64,000 nucleotides of DNA from Begonia masoniana (taxonomy: Eukaryota > Streptophyta > Magnoliopsida > Cucurbitales > Begoniaceae): NCBI GenBank assembly GCA_022432975.1, contig CM039502.1, positions 21,477,228 through 21,541,227 of the forward strand, written 5' to 3'. Under the pieces are notes generated by a model. The model was not told the DNA's origin, did no database searches, and worked only from the letters and a program-made list of their open reading frames with translations. Positions 53,824 to 64,000 of the stretch are shown in pieces (the stretch's first letter is position 1; each line of letters opens with the position of its first letter). Made by a program: the position numbers and the translations under genes.

Positions 53824-56380
53824 TGTAACGCCCGGGTTTTTCGGGTTTCCGCTCTAAAGGGGTATTTTCGTAAATAAAAAATATAGGTCCGTTTTGTGAA
53901 CGAGAAGTTTTATTAGGACCCTAAGAATTTATGAGAACTTTTAGAGGAATAAGTAAATTTTTAGAAATCCAAATTGATAGCGTAACACCGAGTTTTGTTT
54001 TTAGCCTTATAGCATTTTAGTTCGTATAAATGGTTAGTTGAGTCCGTTTTGCGAATGGAAAATTTTTATTGGGACCCCTAGGACTTATGAGAAATTTTAG
54101 TGGATTAAGATTATTTTGGAGAAAAACGAATCCTAGATTTATTAATGGGATTATGTAAATAAATATTAAGAAGGGCGATATAGTAATTTTGCTAGAGAAT
54201 GTTTAATTAAAACCTAGAACTCTCCCTCCCCCACGATAGTTTAGTTCTCTCCAGCCGCTCCTTCCTCCCTTTGGCGATTCCCCACTTCTCATTCATGTCG
54301 TCTTCTTCCATCGACTAACCAATGTCCACTTCCGGTTATTTTCCTTCCGATTTTAGCTCCCCAATCGACATTCTAGGTAATCCCCAAGCTTTGACACATT
54401 TTAGTTGTTGGTTTACTATTATATTTCATTGGAGTCATTGAGTTAGGGTTGAGATTTATTGGGTTTTGGTTAAGAATTAATGGTGTTGCATTTTAATCTT
54501 CATTGATGATACATTTAATGTTATTGGAGTAGTTAGGATGAAATTGTTGTTTGAGTTATAAGATTTTTGATGGTTGGGAGGAGTAAATATCATTAACGTT
54601 AGGTTAGTTTAGTTATACACACCAAGTGTTCGACAAAATGCCCAAATGAGATAAGTTGGATTTCTAGGAGATTTCCTTAGCTAGGACGTTGCTAGTTTTG
54701 AGTATAGGTTATTTAGGATTGATTTCTAACTTCAGAATATTAAATGTCATAGGTGAAAAGAGCTTGAAGGTGAGGTGCACGGCTTGCAAAGGACGCCAGG
54801 TAAGTGAGTGTGTTAGGATTCCGGCCTTTAGGGCCCTACATCTCAAGAATACTAGGGAGGTTTGTTTGAGTGGTTTTTTACGATTATGACTTGTCATGTG
54901 CTATGTTATGATGAATTTGAGTAGAGTGATGTTATGATACGCGATGTATTGTTTGTCCTTTTAGTATGTCTCTCCTAGATGAACCAATGTCTATGTATCA
55001 TGCGCACGTTCTATATGAATAAGTTATGAATATGAAATGTACATGTGAACATGATTAAGTGTGGAACGGGGTGAATTGGTCATGATTATGTTCACAAGAT
55101 TTTGTACAGTTCGCGGATCCTCCCATTGGTGGGGGCCGGACTGGCAGGAAGGCTCGCGGATCCTCCCGCTGGTGGGGGCCGGGTTGATACTGCACGATAG
55201 TTCACGGATCCTCCCGCTGGTGGGGGCCAAACTAGTCGTTACTACTATTGTCCGTTTGGACCACGATTATGTTCCCTTGCCTTTTTCCCCGTGTCCTCCC
55301 TTAATTCATGCCAAGTAAATGATGAATAAGAACATGACCACGAACACGAACATGATTATGTAAAGCATGAATTCATGAATATTCATATATTTATTGCACT
55401 CCTTACTAAGTATTAGGCTTATAGTTTAAACCTTATGATGTAGGTGACAAACTGGAAGGTGAGGATCTCATTCCATGTGATAATGTCCAAGAGGGGTTGC
55501 TGGATGGTGCTCGTGGCGGTGTTTGTGGCTGGACGGCAATTTGACCCGAGGGCGGTGCTCCTAGCAAGTCTTGGTAAATGTCATGTTATGCATTATAGGT
55601 AGAAGGGATGTCTATAGGATTTTCGTATGATGGTAAGTAAAAGGATGATGATTGATGGTTTTCTTTGGTTTAGGATGAATTTACGACTAAGGGATTTATA
55701 CTCATTTTGTCTTCCGCTACGGTCTAAACGTTTGTTTCGTATGATTTTCAATGATGGATGATTTGGAGAATTTAAATTCCTTGTCGAATGATCTAAGGTG
55801 AGTTTGATTGATGAATTTAAAAGGAATTGTGTTTGGGTTTGCTAGATATATTTTCTTGGTGGGAGAAATCTGTTGCAGGAAGATAGGATATTGGTACAAC
55901 ATTTCTGGCGAAATGTTGGAACAGAAGGGGTGTCGATCGATCGGTAGAGGCTGCGGTCGATCGGCATAATAGATAGCTTTATTTTAGAAATCCAGAGGCA
56001 GTGCCGATCGATCGGCGGATTACGCGATCGATCGGTGGTGATGTTTTGTGGGGCGATCGATCGCTCACATTATGAGCGATCGATCGGCTGTATTTGATTT
56101 TAAGGTTGAGCGATCGATCGGCTCTCTTGTGTACCTGATTTACCCCTCCTATTTTCTTTTAAAACCTAGTTTATTCTTCTCCAAATTCCCTCTTCAGATT
56201 TTATAAATGTTTTAAGAAATTTTCAAGTGATTTCAAATAAGTTTTGCATATGGACTTCAAACGTTTTAGCATGTTTCTTCCGAGTAGATTTTTGTTATGT
56301 TGCAAAAAAAATACGAGTCAATAATAGGAATGCGATCATGTTTATGTGAGTCGCGGCCCGTTGGGTTTCGGGTTGTGACA
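53824..56380 (+). repeat. 3' LTR (2557 bp) of the non-coding element
   Basis: It starts TGTAACGCCCGGGTTTTTC and ends TTTCGGGTTGTGACA, collinear with 48026-50595. Candidate exon 54753-54799; TACTAAG/TGATGTAG near 55403-55443. It has three copies of the TCCTCCCGCTGGTGGGG repeat (one extra) and two fewer GATCGATC palindromes than the 5' LTR. Confidence 0.93.
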
Positions 56381-58288
56381 CTTTCTCACGGTGAGAATGC
56401 TCAATCGACCTCAGACCCTCCATCTCTCGTTTGGCCGAGTCATGAGTTCCTCAACCATGCTGCTTTTAAGAGGTATTACGAAGATTTTGAATTCAAGCCA
56501 ATTATTCGTTCCAGGGGGATTATTTTTTAGGGTCTAACTGGTCTCGATCTAGAAGAACCCTTATCAAGTTTGGGGCTGATAGGACTATTTGTTTCTGGAG
56601 AAGCTTATTATGAAACCCTCATTCGGATGTTCTATGCAAACCTAGAACACTATACCAAACCCCTAGTTCTTAGGAGTTACGTCTATGGTCGCCACATTGA
56701 GCTCACACAGGACTTAATGCATCAAATCCTTCATTGTGAGTTCTTAAACGGTACCCGAAGGGTTTATAAGGCCACGACAACTCCTTCTTTTCTTACAAAA
56801 CCTAGCAGGCAATGAATTACTTCAACTGATTGCCAAGGATCCCGCTAATGCTCCTCTCAAGTTGAAAAACAAAGACTTGATCCCTAGGGCCAGAGTTGTT
56901 TACCAGATGATTCATTACAACATTCTGCCTGTAGAAGGTCATAGAGACCATGTAAGTGGCATGGATCTCTTTCTGCTAAATCAATTCTTTAAGGTTGAAC
57001 CCTTCTCCATAGGTTTCATCGTATTAAACCGAATGCTGCAAGTTGTTACCAGTGGCTCGAATTCCTTACCTTACAATCTCCTGCTCATGAAGATTTTTAA
57101 TTGGTTTGGGGTTCAATATCCTGCGTCTGACAAGCCCATATCTTTGAAAAATTCTGACTTCTTTTCTGCCTCCACCTTATCACGCATGGGCATCACCAGG
57201 AATAACCAAGGGGTGTTCGTTGCAAGAGAGGGCCGAAGTGGTCCACAAAGTGAGTTGGCTGTACGTGTTGTACAAGTAGGTTCCCCAAGAGCTGCCCGAA
57301 GGCGTCCCACCAGAAGGTTAATTCTTCAAGATGAAGAAGAAGTTTTAAGTGTGCCAGATGACACTCTTATTCCTAAGCTTGCACCTCCTCCAGTTCTTCT
57401 CCTTCCAGCTCAAGAGAAGGTGACTCATGAGAAGGCTCCCTTTCCAGCACCATTCAGTGAACCTGAACCTCCTATAGTCCAATTTACTGAACCCTGCACA
57501 TCTTATCCCGCCAGTCCAACTCCAACTCCCTCTCCTGCTCAACTCCCTCCTCTGCCTGCTCGTATACCTCCTAACTCCAACCGTCCTTCTACATCTCAAG
57601 TGAGGAATTCTATTTCTGATGATATACAAGATGAGCTAAGGGCTAGCATTGCCAGCCTAGGGACTGGTCTTGAATCTTTCCAAACTCAATATAATTCCCA
57701 CCGTACTCAATTTGAGGCCCTTGTCCTGACCAAACTTGATCATCTTGAGACTACCAATAAAGATCTGCTCAATCAGATCAAAATGGACTTGAGCAAGGAC
57801 CTTGACTTAGTCTTCGATCTATTGACTTCCCGGATGAATAGACTTGAATAATCTCTCTCAAGGACCCTTCGGTCTATACAGTCTGACATCCAAGCTCTTC
57901 AACCTGATCAGTCTGACTCTCTTTGCTTCTCAGCGTCTTGTTCTGCAGATTTTCTTCCTCTAATCTTCAGACCTGAGGTTGATGAGGCTGTGAACTCAAG
58001 GCCCTTGAATATTCAGGATGCTGAGCTTAGCTTCGTTGATCCTTCTGGTCCATCTGTCACCGAGTCCCCTTATGAGCTTCACTATTCAGCTGCTCTTCCA
58101 ACTGGTCCACTGGTAGAGCCACCACCCTGTCTGGATTTGTCGTGTATAGAGGTCCTTTTCAGCCTTCTGCTCCTTCTGCTTCTACTCCTGATCTTGAACC
58201 ACTGACAGTTCCTGATATCAATTTGAACTTTTCAGTGTCACCATCTATCATGAAAGAGTTGTGGAAGCGCCTTTTGGATTTAGACTAA
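56381..58288 (+). pseudogene. Copia envelope-like third ORF (SIRE-type), broken
   Basis: This third frame between pol and 3' LTR holds an N-terminal region with WPSHEFLNHAAFKRYYEDF, a middle part with VSGMDLFLLNQFFKVEPFS, a Pro-rich stretch near 57480-57600 and a helical, coiled-coil-like segment near 57640-57850. Sireviruses are known to carry such an ORF; its role is not established. Disablements: stop near 56528, a frameshift between 56760 and 56860, stop at 57849 and another frameshift near 58145. The original C-terminus probably ends KELWKRLLDLD at 58286-58288. No convincing transmembrane segment: the Leu run near 58160-58200 is out of frame. Confidence 0.75.
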
Positions 58289-58599
58289 ATAGACGAATTT
58301 ATTTTTTTGTGTGAACAATTTTACAGAATCAATAGTTATAATTTTCTCCATATCCTACTGTTGTGTATTTGACTGTCTTTCTCTGAATTGTGTTGAATGC
58401 CCTGCTTTCTTTATTTTTGATAATGTCAATGGGGGAGATAAATAAGGATTGTAGTGAATGGAATAAGGATGGTATTTTGGGTTTCATGCATGGAGTATGA
58501 AGGAGTTGGAAAATTTGTTATTGTTATCATTCTGATTGTTTACGGGGGAGTAACTAGTTAATTATAATATATATTTGTCATCATCAAAAAAGGGGAGAT
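58289..58599 (+). other. Spacer and polypurine tract before the copia 3' LTR
   Basis: T-rich, non-coding. AAAAAAGGGGAGA at 58586-58598 is the polypurine tract, ending one base before the LTR. A second purine run, AATGGGGGAGAT near 58428-58440, could be a duplicate or internal tract. Confidence 0.75.
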
Positions 58600-59875
58600 T
58601 GTTAGCTTAAATGCGTTTAAGCACTATATTTTTTATGATTATGTTTTTAGTATAGATGATTATGAAATATATGTTATGAATAATTGGAGTATTATGACTA
58701 TTGCATTTATATGGAAATGCCCTCTGAAAAGGGGCATTAAGTGTTTCTGACGATTTTGTGGTTAAGTGTTTTTAGTCTGAAATTAATAGTCCACAGTCAA
58801 GCTGTTAGCGATAGTCCACAGTTAAGGCGAAATCGCTTGTCCACGAAATGCTTTCAGAGAAAGAAATCAAACGTCCTCGTCCACGCGAAAATTAGAATGT
58901 CACGTGAAAGTCAGGTGGTTTTTAAGTCAGACTCAATCGTCCACCGTCAACAGAAGAATCAAGACAGATCTTATCGTCCACAATCAAAGGAAGACGCAGT
59001 CGTCCACTGTTGAAGAGTGACGCAGTCGTCCACGATAACTAAAGACGCAGTCGTCCATGGTTGAAGAGAGACGCAGTCGTCCACGATAACTAAAGACGCA
59101 GTCATCCACGCTCAAAAGACAGACGCTCGTTCACATTTAAAAGAATAGCGTCTTCGTCCAAAGTCTTAGCGCCAGAAATTTAAAATACCACGAAGAAACA
59201 GTGACACTCGTCCAGAGCCTTAACTCCAGATCATTTATGGTGTAGAACGAAAGCGACTTCAGAATGCAATGGCTAGCTATCTATGTACGGATGTTTCTCC
59301 AACAGATATATTTCCATATTCAGACGAGAAGCCCTAAAGAACTGAAGCCCATAACAGTCAGAGTATATAAGGGAAAAAGAAGCTCGGGATAAACAACTTT
59401 TTGTGAATATTATCTTTGAATTCACAAGAGCTTAAACCCTTGAATACTCACTGTATTTTATTCTACATCTCTCTATTTTTCCTGAACTTGAGATTCATCA
59501 GTGTGAGAGACTGTAGTCTGTGCTGAAAAGTATACTCTTACTTTTAAAGTGTAAAGGCAGTGGATTGTCGCCCGTGAAGAGCAATCCAGTTTTTGTAAAA
59601 GGCAGTAGATCGACGCCCGTGAAGTGCGATCTGTTTTTTCTCTGAGGAGAAGGAAAGAATCTTCAAGGGGAAAAACCTTGAAGCGTGGACATAGGCAGGT
59701 TTTGGCCGAACCACGTTAAAAACTCTGGTGTTGTTTTTCTCTCTCTCTTTACTTTTATTACTTGATTGTTTACTGTTAATTAGAAGTTGAATACAAGAGA
59801 GAAATTGATTAGATTAAGATTTTAAGAATTAAAAAGTGTAATTCACCCTCCCTCTTAGACAATAACGGTCTTTTA
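58600..59875 (+). repeat. Copia 3' LTR (1276 bp)
   Basis: It starts TGTTAGCTTAAATGCG and ends AATAACGGTCTTTTA (final CA changed to TA), followed by the duplication GCATA. Same TATA box (59364-59370) and CGTCCAC cluster as the 5' LTR. I count about 55-65 differences by eye, about 5%, many of C/T and G/A type. Confidence 0.95.
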
Positions 59876-59880
59876 GCATA

Positions 59881-61093
59881 TAGTGTGAGTACATCTGTAG
59901 GTAAGTTGCCCGGTGATACCATCGATGCACGTAATTTTCCAGTGCCACTATCATGCTATGCATGCATGAAATGGAATGGATACACGAGATTCCAGTAAGC
60001 TCTCACCTGGTACAATTGCACATACACGAATGCATGTCGACAACGTACTATTTGTATCTGTTGCTGACCTCAAATTGTGCAGCTCTCGCAAACCGAGCAC
60101 TCCAATTTCCAGATGCATCTACTAGTTTTGCAAGCTTTTTCCCTATCTAGGGGCACATGAGGTCTGTTGAATTCATCACCTTCTCAAATGTTTTCACAAT
60201 GCGAATCATCAAGCGCTTTCAGATCATCTCGAACATGGTCAGGATCGGTTTATCCCTGACAGGCAATAGAAGTGCATTGAAAGATTCGCACATATTATTT
60301 AGTCCCAAATTGCACTTGAGAATCGAAGAGAAGGAATGACTAGCCCAATATTTGAGCTCTTTTCATCGAAGATATGTTTCTGCCTCCGGGCTAATCTGAC
60401 GTACTTTCCTCATTTCATGCTCAAAATGGGAATTTGTGAGTGCACTTGCCGCATTCCACATCGCATCTCTGCACACTCTGCCTCGAAATAGGTTTTTGAA
60501 ATTCGCGTACATATGCTGGAGGCAGAAGCGGTGTTCGGCCTGTCCGAATTCATCTTGAACAGCTTTCTTCAACCCCCTAATATTTGAACGAAAAACAGCG
60601 TCAACATAAAACAATATAACTACCACAATGCCCCAAAATTTTATATAACAAATAGAAATGCATTATACCTTATGTCGATATGAAACAATTGTCCATCTGT
60701 AGCCTGATTTAGTGTTTAGTTCATCCTTCAATATTTGCAAAAACCACGTCCATGAGTCCGCACACTCAGATTCAACGTTGAGAACATCAACGAGATATAT
60801 TTCATCGTTGTCATTAATACTGACGGCTGTAAGTAATTGGCCGAAACACGACCTCTTCAGATGATAGTCATCCAAATAGATTAGAGGTCTATCGCACAGC
60901 AAAAAATCTGCCTTGCAAGCAGCCATGCACATATAAAATATTTGGAATCCCAATGAATTAGGGCCCACTGGGTTATCATTAATTTTTACTGTGCTACCTG
61001 GATTTGATCTACATATTTCGGCTGCATACGACCACAGTTGCTCGTACTGTTCATTGCACTTCCCTTCATTAAGGGTTCGAGCTACGCTTCTTG
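59881..61093 (-). pseudogene. MULE transposase, central part (catalytic domain and SWIM zinc finger)
   Basis: On the minus strand from 61093: NPGSTVKI, then RPLIYLDDYHLKRSCFGQ and CADSWTWFLQILKDELN (MULE transposase domain with its first catalytic Asp region), HRFCLQHMYANFKN, then LNNMCESFNALL, and a SWIM finger (MCNC...GIPCIH) near 59960-60090. A 92-bp intron is likely at 60577-60668 (GTATAATG...ATATTAG), though joining leaves one extra G in a G-run. In-frame stops occur near 60040 and 60150. The C-terminus lies at 9524-9833, 50 kb away. The N-terminus lies past an LTR insertion at 61094. Confidence 0.85.
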
Positions 61094-63688
61094 TGTCACG
61101 ACCCGAAACCCAACGGGCCGCAACTTACATAAACTTAAGCATACACCTTATTCTATGACTCGTATATTTTTTTTTTTTTGAAACATAAGAAAATCTACTT
61201 GGAAGAAACTTTGCTAAAATCATCGAGAGTCAAGATAAAAACTCATTTAGAAATCTCATGAAATTAAGTTCAAACATATGGAAAACTTAAAAGGAAAATT
61301 GGAGGAGGATACGCTCGGGTTTGAGAGAAAGGGAAAAGGGCAGAATCGAAAATCATGAAGGGCCGATTGATCGGCTAAAATAGCCGATCGTTCGCATCGC
61401 CCCACAACAATACAACACAGCCGATCGATCGGCACTGCCTCTGGATATCCAAAATAAAACAACACGAACCTGCCGATCGATCGCAACTCCTGCCGATCGA
61501 TCGGCATCTCCTCTGGTCAAAAATAAACATCTTGAAACCGAACTTCACCCCCACCAAAACATCATTCAACAAACTCATTCCAAATCCTCTTAATTTCATT
61601 AATCAAACTCATTTTAAATCATTCAAACGAGAGCTTAAATTCTTCAAATCTTCCATCATTGAAAATCATACGAGAACAAACATTTAGACCGTAGCGGAAG
61701 ACAAAATAATGAAAATCCCTTAGTCATAAATTCATCCTAAAAAGAAGGAAAAACCATCAATCATCCTAGTACTTGCCATCATACGATCATCCTATGAAAA
61801 ATTCTTTCTACCTATTTCCAAAACATAATGTTTACCAAACACGCTAGGAGCACCACCCTCGGGTCAAATCGCCGCCCAGCCACAAAACACCACCACGAGC
61901 ACCATCCAGCAACCCCTCTTAGACATTATCACTCAGATTGAGATCCTCACCTTCCAATTCATCACCTACGTCATAAGGTTCAAACTATAAGCCTAATGCT
62001 TAGTAAGGAGTGCAACAAATATAGGAATATTCATGAATGCATGCTTCATATAAACGTGTTTGAGTTCGTAGTCATGTTCTATTCATCATTTACTTGGCAT
62101 GAATTAAGGGAGGACACGGGGAGAAAGGGCAAGGGAATCATAATCGTGGTCCCAACTGACAATATTTGTAATGACTAGTCTGCCCCCACACCAGCGGCGG
62201 AATCCGCAAACTGATCATGCAGTACAAACCCAGCCCCCACCAGCGAGAGGATCCGGGAGTCTTTTTGCCAGTCCGGCCCCCACCAGCAGGAGGATCCGCG
62301 AATCGTACTAAAATCTTGAGAACATAATCGTGGCCAATTCACCCTATTTCACACTTAATCATACTTACACATACATTTCATGTTCTTATCTTGGTCATAT
62401 AAAACGTGCACATGATGCATGGACATGGATACATATAAGAATGACATACTATAAGAACAAACAATACATTGCGTATCATAACATAGCACACGACAAGTCA
62501 TAATCATCAAACAATCACCCAAACAAATCTCCTTAGTACCCTTATGACATAAGGCCCTAGTGGCCATAAATCCTAACACACTCACTTACCTGGGCTCCTT
62601 AGCAACGTCGTGTCTTCACCTTAAGCTCTTTCACCTATGACATTTCATATCCCGATGTTAAAATCAATCCTAGGTAATCTAAGCTCAAAACTAGCAAAAT
62701 CCTAGCTAAGGAAATTTTCTAGAAATTCAACTAATCTCATTCGGGCATTTTATCGAACACTTGGTGCGCATAAATAAAACTAACCTAACATTAATAATAC
62801 TTACTCCTCCCAACCACCACAAATTCAATAACTCCACCAACTAACTCATCCTAACTACTCCAATAGAAATAAATGTATCATCAACGAGTATAAAATCCAA
62901 CACCATCAACTTCTAACCGAAACTCAATAAATCTCAATCCTAAATCCATAAATCTAACGAAACAAAACCGCTAAAATCGAAACTAATGTGAGAAAGCACT
63001 TAAAACTTACCTAGGGCTTTGAATGTGGAAGAAAACGGAGGAGAATCGGCTGAGAGGTAGATTTGGAGGAGGAAAACCGTGGGAGAGGAGGAGGGAAATC
63101 GCCGCCAAGGAGAGAGTCGATAGGATGAAGGGAAAAATAAGGGGATTTTTAGGTTTTAATAACTTTTTGTTGATAAATTACCATAATACCCTTTCTAATA
63201 TTCTTTTACATAATTCTATTTATTAACCATGGTTTGGTTTTCTCCAAAATAATCTTTATCCACTAAAATTCCTCATAAATCCTTGGGGTTCCAAAAAAAC
63301 TTCCCGCTCGTAAAACGGGTTTAACTCACTAATTCTATGAATTAAATCACTAAACGGTGAAAACCGGACACTTGGTGTGCAAAAATAAAACTAACCTAAC
63401 ATTAATAACATTTACTCCTCCCAACCACCACAAATTCAATAACTCCACCAACTAACTCATCCTAACTACTCCAATAGTAATAAATGTATCATCAACGAGT
63501 ATAAAATGCAACACCATCAACTTCTAACCGAAACTAAATAAATCTCAATCCTAAATCCATAACTCTAACGAAACAAAACCCCTAAAATCGAAACTAATGT
63601 GAGAAAGCACTTAAAACTTACCTAGGGCTTTGAATGTGGAAGAAAACGGAGGAGAATCGGCTGGGAGGTAGATTTGGAGGAGGAAAAC
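61094..63688 (-). mobile_element. Reverse LTR of the non-coding family in the MULE, with partial duplication
   Basis: It starts TGTCACGACCCGAAACCC, the reverse complement of the LTR ends at 50595 and 56380, directly after MULE coding sequence. The minus strand has GATCGATC palindromes (61365-61510), the TACTAAG/ACGTAG block (61963-62010), CTGGTGGGGGCY repeats (62175-62300) and candidate exon 62590-62634. Similarity to 48026 is clear but lower than between that element's own LTRs. The outer end TGTAACGCCC is missing: at 63368 it passes into a second copy of 62757-63078. Whether it is a solo LTR or part of an element cannot be decided here. Confidence 0.85.
62757..63688 (-). repeat. Partial tandem duplication, 611-bp period
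   Basis: 62757-63078 and 63368-63688 match over about 320 bp with a few percent difference (both begin ACACTTGGTG and end GGAGGAGGAAAAC). The second copy is cut at 63689 by a new LTR. It suggests unequal recombination within the LTR or a second LTR joined to the first. Confidence 0.88.
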
Positions 63689-64000
63689 TGTAACACATCA
63701 AAAACGTACAGCATCAATTTTTGACAAAGGAAGGAAGAACTTCCTTCCAGCCTAAAATTTTTGACAAAATCGGTAGACGATTTTGACTGAAAAACCAAAC
63801 CCTCGCCTATAAATTCAGACGCTCAGGGAAGGGGAAACTCACACCAAATAATTCGAGCTCTTACCTAGCCAGAAATCGCCAAATCTCTCTCTCGGGCGAA
63901 CTTCTCTCCGGCGAAACCCTCCGCGGCCGAAACTCTCCTCTGCGCAATCTGATCTCTGGCCTCGTTCGGCGTTCGGCGTTCCCTCAGCCGACGAACCCTC
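63689..64000 (+). mobile_element. Start of another LTR element, truncated by the window end
   Basis: TGTAACACATCAAAAACG begins directly after GGAAAAC, which in the first copy of the duplication (63078) continues CGTGGG. This marks an insertion point, with AAAAC as the expected duplication. It has a TATA box TATAAAT at 63808-63814, three TTGAC cores within 80 bp and an inverted repeat GGAAGGAAG-AA-CTTCCTTCC near 63729-63748. It resembles the promoter end of a gypsy-type LTR; the family is not determined. Confidence 0.7.
63808..63814 (+). promoter_or_regulatory. TATA box of the last LTR
   Basis: TATAAAT in GCCTATAAATTCAGACG, about 120 bp into the LTR, followed by a C/T-rich leader-like sequence. 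Confidence 0.6.

Larger units (their letters stand above)
48026..56380 (+). mobile_element. Non-coding LTR retrotransposon (LARD-like), 8355 bp
   Basis: Direct LTRs at 48026-50595 and 53824-56380 flank a 3228-bp interior with primer site and purine-rich 3' end but no recognisable gag or pol. Flanks are CTTTT (48021-48025) and CTTTC (56381-56385), a 5-bp duplication with one mismatch. Large LTRs with non-coding interiors are typical of non-autonomous LARD elements. The plus strand is poor in C. A third LTR of this family is at 61094-63368. It probably moves with proteins of a gypsy element (gypsy-type LTR ends and primer site); the partner is unknown. Confidence 0.9.
9834..59875 (+). mobile_element. 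Complete Ty1-copia (SIRE/Maximus-like) element enlarged to 50 kb by nested insertions
   Basis: It is bounded by direct LTRs at 9834-11106 and 58600-59875, and flanked by the 5-bp duplication GCATA at 9829-9833 and 59876-59880. Native parts, in order: LTR, primer-binding site, gag with two zinc knuckles, protease, integrase, reverse transcriptase, RNase H, an envelope-like ORF, polypurine tract and LTR. This order with a third ORF is known for Sireviruses. The inserts at 11930, 12510, 15440, 37037 and 48026 total 40,116 bp. Removing them with five duplications leaves 9,901 bp. LTR divergence is about 5% by eye. Confidence 0.95.

Noticed and set aside
58140..58205. Leu-rich segment that looks like a transmembrane anchor of the envelope-like ORF
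   Set aside because: It is read out of frame after a frameshift. The other frame gives a Pro/Ser-rich stretch and a natural C-terminus at 58288.
1..64000. Host protein-coding genes, tRNA genes or a centromeric satellite
   Set aside because: Every long frame could be assigned to a transposable element or to repeats within one. No tRNA cloverleaf was noticed apart from primer-site matches, and the arrays are inside LTRs.

Overview
This is plant nuclear DNA made almost entirely of transposable elements. I see no ordinary host gene, rRNA gene or tRNA gene. The organism is a flowering plant, probably a eudicot. The evidence is Tekay/Del-type Ty3-gypsy elements with a C-terminal chromodomain, a SIRE/Maximus-like Ty1-copia element with an envelope-like ORF, a Mutator-like (MULE) transposase, and a Cassandra-like element with a 5S rRNA-derived segment. 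I cannot name the species.

Layout. 1-8820: 3' part of a decayed gypsy element (pol, then a 2.7-kb 3' LTR), with a reverse solo LTR of the same kind at 2272-5091. 8821-9833: a Gln-rich coding remnant, an AT-rich spacer and the C-terminus of a MULE transposase on the minus strand. The rest of that transposase lies at 59881-61093. Between the two halves sits one copia element, 9834-59875 (50,042 bp), flanked by the duplication GCATA. Five later insertions sit inside it: a Cassandra-like LTR (11930-12333), a solo gypsy LTR (12510-15265), a minus-strand gypsy (15440-33905), another minus-strand gypsy (37037-47171) and a non-coding LTR element (48026-56380). A young plus-strand gypsy (17693-27615) is nested inside the first minus-strand gypsy. 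Subtracting insertions and duplications leaves about 9.9 kb of copia, a normal length for its kind. From 61094 a reverse LTR of the non-coding family interrupts the MULE again, and at 63689 a further LTR begins and runs off the window.

Each complete insertion has a 5-bp target-site duplication (two with one mismatch), so the order of events can be read directly. The youngest is the gypsy at 17693-27615: its LTRs differ by roughly two dozen substitutions by eye plus exactly two 35-bp repeat units. Its gag-pol reads through 1473 codons with one stop codon, but the first integrase catalytic Asp is Tyr. The copia LTRs differ by about 5% by eye, which agrees with copia being the older host.

The most unusual signal is inside the gypsy-type LTRs. 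All 12 complete or near-complete LTRs carry, at the same relative place, a 45-58 bp block bounded by a splice-acceptor-like AG and a donor-like AG|GTAAG. Most also have a downstream block with TACTAAG and an acceptor-like TGATGTAG. This looks like a multi-exon leader within the LTR. Further downstream each family carries its own tandem array (26, 35, 47, 60, 77 or 121 bp, or GATCGATC palindromes). Several of these arrays share a core around ACCGGT or TGACGTCA.
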